Translations under genes and position numbers: made by a program
Shown here: one piece after another, positions 32,491 to 40,500 of the stretch
Layout of the letters: each line of letters opens with the position of its first letter
Numbering within the stretch: the first letter of the stretch is position 1
NCBI RefSeq assembly: GCF_900101385.1
Contig: NZ_FMZB01000016.1
Coordinates: 1-54,223 of the forward strand
Length of the DNA stretch: 54,223 nt
Source: Terribacillus halophilus
Lineage (GTDB): Bacteria; Bacillota; Bacilli; Bacillales; Amphibacillaceae
Direction of reading: 5' to 3'
Notes under the pieces: model-generated
The model's database searches: none
What the model saw: only the letters and a program-made list of their open reading frames with translations
What the model was told of the DNA's origin: nothing

Positions 32491-32585
32491 AAGGCACTTG
32501 CGCAAAACATGAGGGGCTGAGATAGGGATTCTTTGGCAGCCAGTTGCTAAATGGAATCACAGGCTGTAAGATACGGCAGTTTTTT
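32479..32585 (+). promoter_or_regulatory. Candidate c-di-GMP-I (GEMM-I-like) riboswitch with terminator, before the HD-GYP gene
   Basis: Elements appear in GEMM-I order: GGCAAC (32479-32484) pairs with GTTGCT (32543-32548) as P1; TGTT-GAAA-GGCA (32485-32496) gives a P2 with GNRA loop; CGCAAA (32501-32506); GGGGCTGAGA (32513-32522), close to the usual GGGYCTAAR; and GGCAGCCAG (32535-32543), close to RYAGCCGG. CAGCC (32537-32541) can also pair with a later GGCTG (32562-32566). A short terminator follows: GCTGT (32563-32567) with ACGGC (32573-32577) and TTTTTT. Deviations: short joiner before CGCAAA and a mismatch in P2. Confidence 0.4.
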
Positions 32586-32596
32586 GTAAAAGGAGA

Positions 32597-33625
32597 ATGG
32601 AATTGATTTTAAAACGAAAACGCATCCAAGATATACTGCTTGGTGATATCATGGGCAATGATATCGTTCTGGCGGATAAGACAAGAGTGGAGAAAGGGAC
32701 AGTCATTACGGCAGCATTACTCGATCAGCTGAAACAAAACAGAGTGCCGTCTGTCATTGTCGAGACCGAAGAGGAAGCTGCTGCTGACCTATTCAGCAAG
32801 TCAGACCGTCTTCAGCAGATGATTCAGGCGCTGCAAGAGAAAGAAACCGATCACCAAGCCACATATAAGCGGAGCATGGAAAAGCATTTCTACACGAACC
32901 TGTCTTATATTGCATTCGAGTATCGCTACGGTAAGTTGCTCTATGAAGAAGAGAATATCCGTTTCTTGAAGGATCTTTACGTAAAAAGCTTGAAGACAAT
33001 GGGACGCAGCAGTCTTTGGCATCTTCTCGAGCAGCGTGATCCATATGCTTTCATTCATTCCTTGGATGTTTTCGTCATCGGTACCATGCTTGCTTATCAT
33101 ATGAATGTCGTCCAATTGGATCTGTGTGCAACAGGATATTTATTCCATGATATCGGAAAACTGGAAATACCAAGGGAGATCCTGGATAAAACATCCACAT
33201 TGACGAAAGAGGAATACGAAATCGTTCAGACACATACGGTCAAAGGAGAGACACTTTTGAACCAAGCGGGCGAACCATTGCTTGGACGCTATGCCAGAAG
33301 CCATCATGAACGACTGAATCGAAAAGGATATCCGGATGGTGCCTATTTGCCGGAACTGGGAGTGGACCTGCAAATCTTGGCAGTGGTCGATACCTTTTCA
33401 GCACTCACGCTATCCCGTACCTATCGGGAAGTGCTGCCAGCAACGGAAGCCATCCAGCTGATGTTGGAGATGTCAGAAGCATACCCGAAAAAAATCGTTA
33501 AAAAACTAGCGCAGCTCATGCATATATTTCCAAGTGATATGAGAACAGTTCAGCTGGATGATGTCATGATGAATGAATACACGAATGAAGCACATATGGA
33601 AATAGGATGGAAGCAAAAGCCGTAA
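32597..33625 (+). CDS. HD-GYP domain protein (putative c-di-GMP phosphodiesterase)
   Basis: A 342-residue protein. The C-terminal half is an HD-GYP domain: YAFIHSLDVFVIGTML, LFHDIGKLEIPREIL (HD pair), THTVKGETLL, RSHHERLNRKGYPDG (the GYP-type motif) and ILAVVDTFSALTLSRTYR. All metal-binding His and Asp are kept, so hydrolysis of cyclic di-GMP is likely. The N-terminal 140 residues are the DUF3391-like region seen before many HD-GYP domains. ATG 32597 is very near the AGGAGA; TTG 32603 is an alternative. The upstream leader looks like a c-di-GMP riboswitch, which would give feedback control. Confidence 0.85.
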   Translation: MELILKRKRIQDILLGDIMGNDIVLADKTRVEKGTVITAALLDQLKQNRVPSVIVETEEEAAADLFSKSDRLQQMIQALQEKETDHQATYKRSMEKHFYTNLSYIAFEYRYGKLLYEEENIRFLKDLYVKSLKTMGRSSLWHLLEQRDPYAFIHSLDVFVIGTMLAYHMNVVQLDLCATGYLFHDIGKLEIPREILDKTSTLTKEEYEIVQTHTVKGETLLNQAGEPLLGRYARSHHERLNRKGYPDGAYLPELGVDLQILAVVDTFSALTLSRTYREVLPATEAIQLMLEMSEAYPKKIVKKLAQLMHIFPSDMRTVQLDDVMMNEYTNEAHMEIGWKQKP

Positions 33626-33645
33626 ACACCGTTTGCGAATTGCTG

Positions 33646-33707
33646 GCATGATAGCTCAATCCCGGGCATACATTAAGGTAATCGCCTTTTGTTTAACAAT
33701 GCCTGGG
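33646..33707 (+). promoter_or_regulatory. SigE-like promoter inside a hairpin that covers the prkA ribosome binding site
   Basis: CCCGGGCAT (33661-33669) pairs with ATGCCTGGG (33699-33707; one G-U), and an inner AAGG/CCTT extends it. The right arm includes the first bases of the prkA Shine-Dalgarno GGGAGG (33705-33710). CATACATT (33667-33674) resembles a SigE -10 with GCATGATA (33646-33653) as a possible -35, spacer 13. A SigE transcript would lack the left arm and leave the ribosome binding site free. Confidence 0.4.
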
Positions 33708-33717
33708 AGGTTAATGA

Positions 33718-35616
33718 ATGATGAATATATTGGATAAGGTACAGCAGTATCGCCAGGAACAAGAGAAACTTCACTGGGAAGGAACGCTCGCCGATTATCT
33801 GCGTTTATTGAAGGACCGTCCTTATCTTGCTCAATCTGCACATTCCCGTGTATATAATATGATCAAGCATAAAGGCATTGAAGAGGAGGATGGTGTAAAA
33901 AGCTATAGCTTCTTCAAGGACTCATTGTTCGGTTTGGAGGAGCCGCTTGAGAAGCTGGTTGAAGAATACTTCCATCCGGCAGCCAGGCGACTGGATGTAC
34001 GCAAACGGATTCTGTTGCTCATGGGTCCTGTAAGCGGAGGTAAATCCACGCTTGTCAGCCTGCTCAAACGAGGGCTTGAGGAATATACACTGACAGATGA
34101 AGGGGCCGTTTATGCTATCAAGGGCTGTCCGATGCATGAAGATCCGCTTCATTTGATTCCGGTTCATCTGCGCAAGGATTTTGAGGATGAGTATGGTATT
34201 CGGATAGAAGGAAATCTATCACCTCTGAACTTGATGCGGCTGGAAGAAGAATATGATGGCAGGATTGAAGATGTTGTCGTGGAGCGGATCTTCTTTTCCG
34301 AAGACAAACGCTCGGGTATCGGTACATTCAGTCCTTCTGATCCGAAGTCGCAGGATATTGCGGATTTGACCGGTTCCATTGACTTCTCCACCATCGCGGA
34401 ATATGGATCGGAATCGGATCCGAGGGCTTATCGATTTGATGGGGAGCTCAATAAAGCCAACCGTGGGCTGATGGAATTCCAGGAGATGCTCAAATGTGAT
34501 GAGAAGTTTCTTTGGCATCTGCTTTCGCTGACGCAGGAAGGCAACTTCAAGGCTGGTCGATTCGCTTTGATCAGTGCTGATGAACTTATCGTGGCGCATA
34601 CCAACGAATCTGAATATCGTTCTTTTATCTCAAATAAAAAGAATGAAGCATTGCACTCCCGGATGATCGTCATGCCTGTTCCTTATAATCTTAAAGTTGA
34701 TGAAGAAGAGAAGATTTATCAGAAGATGATTGCTGAGAGTGATATCAAGGATGTTCATATCGCCCCGCATACACTGAAGATTGCTGCAATGTTCACGATT
34801 CTTACTAGATTGAAGGAATCGAATCAAGGCGGTATCAGCTTATTGAAGAAAATGCATCTGTATAATGGGAAGCTTCTGGAAGGCTTCAGTGATGCAGATA
34901 TTCAGGAACTCAAAAAAGAACACAGCGATGAAGGTATGAGTGGAATCGACCCGCGTTATGTGATCAACCGCATCTCCAGTACGATCATCAAAAAAGAAAT
35001 GCGTTCCATCAATGCATTGGATGTACTTCGTTCTTTGAAGGATGGTCTCAGCAGTCATGCATCCATCTCAAAAGAAGATCGAGAACGTTATTTGAACTAC
35101 ATTGCAGTAGCGCGGAAAGAATACGATGAGATGGCGAAGAAGGAAGTGCAGAAAGCATTTGTCTATTCCTATGAAGAATCTGCCAAGACATTGATGGATA
35201 ATTATCTGGATAATGTTGAAGCTTATTGCAATAAAACAAAGCTCCATGATCCGCTTACAGGGGATGAAATTCCTTCTGATGAAAAATTGATGCGGTCGAT
35301 CGAGGAGCAAATCGGCATTTCTGAAAATGCCAAAAAGGCATTCCGGGAAGAAATCCTTATCCGAATTTCGGCTTATGCCCGCAAAGGGAAAAAGTTCGAT
35401 TATCAATCTCATGAACGGCTGCGGGAAGCAATCCAGAAAAAGCTGTTTGCGGATTTGAAGGATATAGTTAAAATTACGACATCGACCAAAACACCGGATG
35501 AGCAGCAGCTGAAAAAGATGAATGAAGTAGTTGCAACATTGATAGATGAGTATGGCTATAACTCCACATCGGCAAACGATCTTCTCCGCTATGTAGGAAG
35601 TTTGCTGAACAGATAA
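33718..35616 (+). CDS. prkA: PrkA serine protein kinase / AAA ATPase
   Basis: A 632-residue protein (631 if the second ATG, 33721, is used, the length of B. subtilis PrkA). The N-terminal AAA domain has Walker A GPVSGGKSTL (about residues 99-108) and FSPSDPKSQDIADLTGSIDFS; the C-terminal part is the PrkA kinase-like domain with KKEVQKAFVYSYEESAKTLMDNY. It acts in early sporulation in the mother cell and has been described as kinase and as AAA protease. GGGAGG lies upstream, partly inside a hairpin. yhbH, its neighbour in B. subtilis, is 16 kb downstream here. Confidence 0.95.
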   Translation: MMNILDKVQQYRQEQEKLHWEGTLADYLRLLKDRPYLAQSAHSRVYNMIKHKGIEEEDGVKSYSFFKDSLFGLEEPLEKLVEEYFHPAARRLDVRKRILLLMGPVSGGKSTLVSLLKRGLEEYTLTDEGAVYAIKGCPMHEDPLHLIPVHLRKDFEDEYGIRIEGNLSPLNLMRLEEEYDGRIEDVVVERIFFSEDKRSGIGTFSPSDPKSQDIADLTGSIDFSTIAEYGSESDPRAYRFDGELNKANRGLMEFQEMLKCDEKFLWHLLSLTQEGNFKAGRFALISADELIVAHTNESEYRSFISNKKNEALHSRMIVMPVPYNLKVDEEEKIYQKMIAESDIKDVHIAPHTLKIAAMFTILTRLKESNQGGISLLKKMHLYNGKLLEGFSDADIQELKKEHSDEGMSGIDPRYVINRISSTIIKKEMRSINALDVLRSLKDGLSSHASISKEDRERYLNYIAVARKEYDEMAKKEVQKAFVYSYEESAKTLMDNYLDNVEAYCNKTKLHDPLTGDEIPSDEKLMRSIEEQIGISENAKKAFREEILIRISAYARKGKKFDYQSHERLREAIQKKLFADLKDIVKITTSTKTPDEQQLKKMNEVVATLIDEYGYNSTSANDLLRYVGSLLNR

Positions 35617-35650
35617 AATAAACCGCCGGGTTTCCCTGGCGGTTTATTTG
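35615..35650. terminator. Bidirectional terminator between prkA and the TauE gene
   Basis: AAATAAACCGCC pairs with GGCGGTTTATTT around a ten-base loop that itself pairs GGG with CCC. T-rich on both strands; serves the convergent genes. Confidence 0.88.
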
Positions 35651-35655
35651 TATGG

Positions 35656-36426
35656 TTAGGCGGATAAAAGCAAAAATCCAGCGAATATAGGCAGCAGTAC
35701 CATTGCCGTTTTTAAATAGACTGGACGGACACGCTTTGTGAACTTGGCTCCGATATAAGAACCGATCATTGTTCCTGCGACTACTTCCAGCAATAGTTTG
35801 ATGTCCAAAAAACCAAGCTGCGCATAACCGACGCCTCCTGCCAAAGCAATCGGAATAATGATCATCATCGTTGTACCGGCAGATTGCTGTGCGGACAATC
35901 CCAGTAGAATCAAAAGACCGATTTGGATGAATGGGGCGGAACCAATTCCGAATAATCCAGACAGAGCTCCAGTAAGTATGCCAAGCAGTGCAGCCACAAT
36001 GAAGTAGACAACGTTGTTTTTGTAAATGAATGCACGCAGCGTATTTTCTTTGTCGGCAGGTTTACCCATTAGTAAAAGGCGGATGCAAAGCACCACACCG
36101 GATAGGACGAGCATGCCGGCTGTAAGGTAGTTCAAAATATCTTCCGGGATGATGCCGGAAAAGTGGGAACTGATGAAAGCGCCAACTGCGCCGAAGACTC
36201 CGATGATAAGGCCGGCCCGCATCGTCACATTACCCTCGCGGTAATGACTGACAGCACCTGAGAAAGAAGAGAATAACATGGATGCAAGCGCCGTTCCCAG
36301 TGCAACATGAATCGGAAAACCGAACAGCACTGTCAAAATGCTGATGATGAATCCGGATCCGCCAGCCCCGACAAAGCCGATGATAAGACCGGCAGCAATC
36401 ATAATTAAAATAATTTCAATAGCCAT
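35656..36426 (-). CDS. TauE/SafE family sulfite (organic anion) exporter
   Basis: A 256-residue protein with about eight membrane segments in two repeated halves: GFVGAGGSGFIISILTVLFG (about 18-37) and GALSGLFGIGSAPFIQIGLL (about 152-171), each with the family's G-x-G-G-G-like loop. Members export sulfite, sulfoacetate or similar anions, or take part in taurine metabolism. AGGGAAG precedes ATG 36426. It is divergent from a LysR regulator with a shared 100-base region, a usual regulator-target layout. Confidence 0.88.
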   Translation of the reverse strand: MAIEIILIMIAAGLIIGFVGAGGSGFIISILTVLFGFPIHVALGTALASMLFSSFSGAVSHYREGNVTMRAGLIIGVFGAVGAFISSHFSGIIPEDILNYLTAGMLVLSGVVLCIRLLLMGKPADKENTLRAFIYKNNVVYFIVAALLGILTGALSGLFGIGSAPFIQIGLLILLGLSAQQSAGTTMMIIIPIALAGGVGYAQLGFLDIKLLLEVVAGTMIGSYIGAKFTKRVRPVYLKTAMVLLPIFAGFLLLSA

Positions 36427-36480
36427 AATAATACTTCCCTCATTTCTAGTTGTAATTTTATTTAATCATAGTAAAATGCT

Positions 36481-36508
36481 GTTGTATAATGCATAAAAAA
36501 CATACAAC
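36481..36508. promoter_or_regulatory. Perfect inverted repeat in the TauE-LysR intergenic region
   Basis: GTTGTAT (36481-36487) and ATACAAC (36502-36508) form perfect 7-base arms around 14 bases. The left arm overlaps TATAAT (36485-36490), a likely -10 of the LysR gene. The AT-rich dyad fits a LysR-type binding site that would autorepress the regulator and control the exporter gene. Confidence 0.55.
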
Positions 36509-36535
36509 CAATGCAGAAAGGTTATGGGTGATCTG

Positions 36536-37420
36536 ATGGAATGGCAGCAACTGGTTTATTTTAAGGAAGTAGCAGAGCGGGAGCATTACCTAAAGGCAGC
36601 TAAAGCTTTGGCCATATCCCAGCCAGCCTTGAGCCGATCAATCCAGAAGCTGGAGGAACAACTTGGAGTCCCGCTTTTTGAGAAAAGAGGAAGAGGAATT
36701 GTTCAAAGCCGCTATGGGAAAGCTTTCTATACGCACTCAGTCAACATACTGGGGGAGATGGAGAAGGCGGAGAAGCATTTACGTAAAATGAAGGATCCGC
36801 ACTATGGAGAGATCACCCTCGGGTTTATGAGATCGCAGGGTCTTCAGCATATACCACGGCTGCTGAAGCAGTTTAAAGAACGTTATCCATCAGTGGAGTT
36901 TTCTCTGAATCAAGGCTCGACAGAAGAACTGATTAACCAGTTAAGGGAAGGGAAGCTTGATTTGTGTATATGTAATATGGATCAGGGAATGGAAGGACTG
37001 GCCTGGCGGAAGCTATGGACGGACCAGCTTTATGTATATGTCTCTGATACACATCCGCTTGCACAAGAAGAGCAGCTGGCATTAAAGCAAATAGAAAAAG
37101 AGCCTTTCCTGCTCATTCGGCCAGGGTACAGTGCCAGAGTGATGTTTGAACAGATAGTGGAAAAGTACGGTTTGGAACCAAAAATAGCATTCGAAAGTGA
37201 AGATATGATGACCATACTAGGCTTTGTCGCTGCCGGACAAGGAATTGCCCTGCTTCCATCCATGGAAACGCTTCATATGCATCATGTCAAAAGCATTCCC
37301 CTGATGGAACCAACAGAAAGGCAAATTGGCGTTGCCTGGCGGGAAGGAAGTGTACGTTCCCCGGCAAGCGAACATTTTGTTGAACAGCTTGTTACTTACT
37401 CGACCCGATTTAGGAAATAA
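36536..37420 (+). CDS. LysR family transcriptional regulator
   Basis: A 294-residue regulator with the classical N-terminal HTH (WQQLVYFKEVAEREHYLKAA, ISQPALSRSIQKLEEQLG and PLFEKRGRGI, about residues 3-60) and the two-lobed effector domain (ITLGFMRSQ at about 90, AGQGIALLP at about 235). ATG 36536 gives the family-typical start; an ATG at 36524 with AGAAAGG close by is possible. It probably controls the divergent TauE/SafE gene. Confidence 0.9.
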   Translation: MEWQQLVYFKEVAEREHYLKAAKALAISQPALSRSIQKLEEQLGVPLFEKRGRGIVQSRYGKAFYTHSVNILGEMEKAEKHLRKMKDPHYGEITLGFMRSQGLQHIPRLLKQFKERYPSVEFSLNQGSTEELINQLREGKLDLCICNMDQGMEGLAWRKLWTDQLYVYVSDTHPLAQEEQLALKQIEKEPFLLIRPGYSARVMFEQIVEKYGLEPKIAFESEDMMTILGFVAAGQGIALLPSMETLHMHHVKSIPLMEPTERQIGVAWREGSVRSPASEHFVEQLVTYSTRFRK

Positions 37421-37448
37421 AGCGATGTATTGTCGTTTTATTTTATTA
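37416..37448 (+). terminator. Terminator of the LysR gene
   Basis: AATAAAGCGA (37416-37425) pairs with TCGTTTTATT (37433-37442; one G-U), followed by TTATTATG. It overlaps the stop codon. Confidence 0.6.
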
Positions 37449-37577
37449 TGGTTAACTATTTGATGAATTTTGTCGAAGTATTGTGACAACAATTTACAGC
37501 TTATTTATAAAACCTTAATACATAAGTTCTAGAATGAATGCGGGAGGACGATTCCAATAAAAGATAGGGGGAGCTAT

Positions 37578-40500
37578 ATGAAGCGTTCATATCGAGTGGC
37601 TGCCGGTCTCAGTGCATGTTTGCTGCTCATGCAGGCAGTCGTGCCCGCATCCATTCCAGTAGCAAAGGCAGAGGAGAAACTTCGTGAGAACAAGGTTTCG
37701 ATCACGGAAGTGTATGGAAGTAAGAAACAAGATGTGGAAGGTTTCTCTTTTATTGAAGTACATAATGGAACAGAGGAAGCGAAAACCTGGAAGGAGCTTG
37801 CGCTTACCTACACAACAGACCATGATAAGAAGCTCGAATTCCAAGAGCCGGATGAGCAAATCCCAGCCGGAGGCTATGCCGTACTTGCTTTGGACAATGA
37901 GGCTACAGTCGAAACTTTCAATAATCATTTTGGAACTGAGCTGACCGGGGCGGCATTCACTAATGTAACAGAACCTTACATATTCCAAGATGGAGAGCAG
38001 CAGCTAGCCATCACCGACACTGCAACCGATCAAACTTCCGTGTCTGTATTCCACTTTCAGGATGTGGAGCAGGCAGAAAGCATCCATTTCGCAAATGATC
38101 AGAAAACACCAACCATCCTGGCAGCGCCATCACCAGGTAACGAAAAAATAGAACAAGTCCAAAAAGAAGATACACGGGAAGATACAACGGAAAGTCCACA
38201 GCCGGATGCACCGGAGCAGGACGTGAAGGACGATCCTTCGGATGAGGACGAGCAAGCAGCAGATGCCAAGACAAAAGATCAAGAACAGCAAGAGCAAGCC
38301 GAGGCTTCAGATGAAAAACAGCAGGCTGCAGAAAATGAAGGCGAAGATGAAAAGCAAACAACAGAAGAAACCGAAGCAAATAAAGAAACGGCACAAGAGG
38401 GACAACGCTCTCTAATCCATGAAGCGATCACCAGTGCTGATGGAAGCAGTGATCTTACAATTCGTGCTTCCATAGAGAACGGGAACGCAGATTCCGCTGT
38501 GCTTACTTATATTACAGCCCCAGGCATGGCGGAACAGAAAGTGGATATGACAGACAAAGGCGATGGAACTTGGGAAGCCGTCGTTCCTAAAGAAGTGCTT
38601 TGGAGCCCGTCGTTCCAATACAGCATTGAGGCGGTTAGCGGAGATTCCGCATTACGTTTTCCTGAAAGTGGTTTGCAGCAAACGGATATAGCGATAGTTG
38701 AAGCTGATTCGCAGACGCAGCCGCCGGTCCTCATCACGGAAATAGTTCCTGATAGTGATAACGTCAATGGTTCGGATGCATATGAGTTTATCGAAGTGTA
38801 TAACAACTCCGATCAGCCGATGGATCTCAAGGATTACAAGTTATCCTATCAATATCCTGATGGCAGGCAGACAGATTGGGATATCGATCGTGCTGTCACG
38901 CTGGAGCCTAAAGGTAAAGTCGTAATCTGGATCAAGAATGGTGCCAATCAATCACTTGGATTAACTGATTTCAACAGCCATTATCAGACTGATCTGACAG
39001 AAAATCAAGTTATTGAAATTCATAATGACGGGATGGCAAATGGATCAGCCCGAACGATTGCGTTCCAAACTGACAGTGGAGCGCAGCTTGTAGCAGCCAG
39101 CTACAATGACGCAGAAGGAATCGATGACACGTATCCGAATCAGGGTATTACTTACAAAGCTTCGGGTTCGGCACAAATGACAAAGGTGGGGCTACAGCTA
39201 AAAGCTTCTCCAGGCAGTTTGATTGCAGGACAAGTTCCATCGGAAACGGTGAAGATGGAAAAGGATGAAACTGCGCCGGAAATTACACACGAGCCAGTGA
39301 ATACCGTCACCATTCCCGCACCGCTTCGCATTGAAGCGCAAATAAACGAAGAGAATTTCATTCAGCACGTCACACTTTACATCAAGAAAGAAGGCGCAAA
39401 TGACTTTGAGCAGTTCAGTATGCAGCAAACTGGAGAATCCTATCAAGCGGAGATCCCGACTGCTGAACTGGAAGCAGGGACACTGGAATATTACATCGAA
39501 ACATCTGATGGTTTCAACAGCTCCAAAACAGATACGTTCAAGGTGGAAGTGAAGCAACCGGATACGGATTATACAGCCCTTCCTTCCCTGCTGGTCACGG
39601 AGTTGGTTCCTGATTCCACCAATGTGAACGGTGCAGATGGTTATGAATTCATCGAAGTCTATAACAATACGACAGCACCGGTCGATATGCAGGACTATGA
39701 TTTGGCATATGTGTATCCGGATACGAGAGTGACTGCTTGGAGACCTGATGAAAGTCCAATCATCCAGCCTGGTGAAACAGCTGTATTCTGGGTTATCAAC
39801 GGTTCCAATAATGATTTGACAGCTGATGATTTCAACGCAAATTATGGCACGAATCTGACACTTGGTGAAAACTTGTTCAAAGTTCAAACCGGCGGTATGG
39901 CCAATGGCAGCCAGCGTGGGGTTGGTGTTGCTACCAAGACAGGCAATACGATTGCGATGGCAACATATAACGAGGTGACCGGTGTCAAGGATACGGTTGC
40001 CAATATGGGAATCAACTACAAGTATCCACTTGATGGTTCGACAAATATGCTGAAGCTGAACGCTGGTACCATTGTCGGTACCCCTGGAAGTGTCACCTCT
40101 GACCAAGTGCCAGGTGAGCCTATACAAGTGGAAGAAGACACAGTCGCACCGGAAGTGAAGGATCTGACGGAAATAGACACCATCAACCAAACAGAAGATT
40201 TGCAGCTTACGGTCGAAGCTTCTGATGATAAAGGTGTGAAACGTGTAACGGTTTATTATCGAACTGACGAAAACGGCGAGTTCAAGCAAGTCGATCTCAC
40301 GAAGAATGAGCAGACAGGCTATTACCACCATTCTGTTTACACGCCGGAGCTGATCGCAAAGGACTATGTGGAGTACTATGTAACGGCAACGGATGGATTC
40401 AATCAAACAAAGACCAAGACAAAACGAGTCAATATTGAGCGTGACCAAAAGGAAACAAGTCCGCGATTGAATGTGGAGGAAGGGCAGCTTCTTTCTGGAA

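Noticed and set aside
32511-32530. TPP riboswitch-like GGCTGAGAT before the HD-GYP gene
   Set aside because: The second conserved block of the THI box (CTGATCTGG ... GCGTAGGGA) is missing and the gene is unrelated to thiamine.
38070-38420. Repetitive Glu/Gln/Asp-rich DNA read as a tandem repeat or CRISPR-like array
   Set aside because: No repeat unit of fixed length; it codes for a disordered acidic linker.
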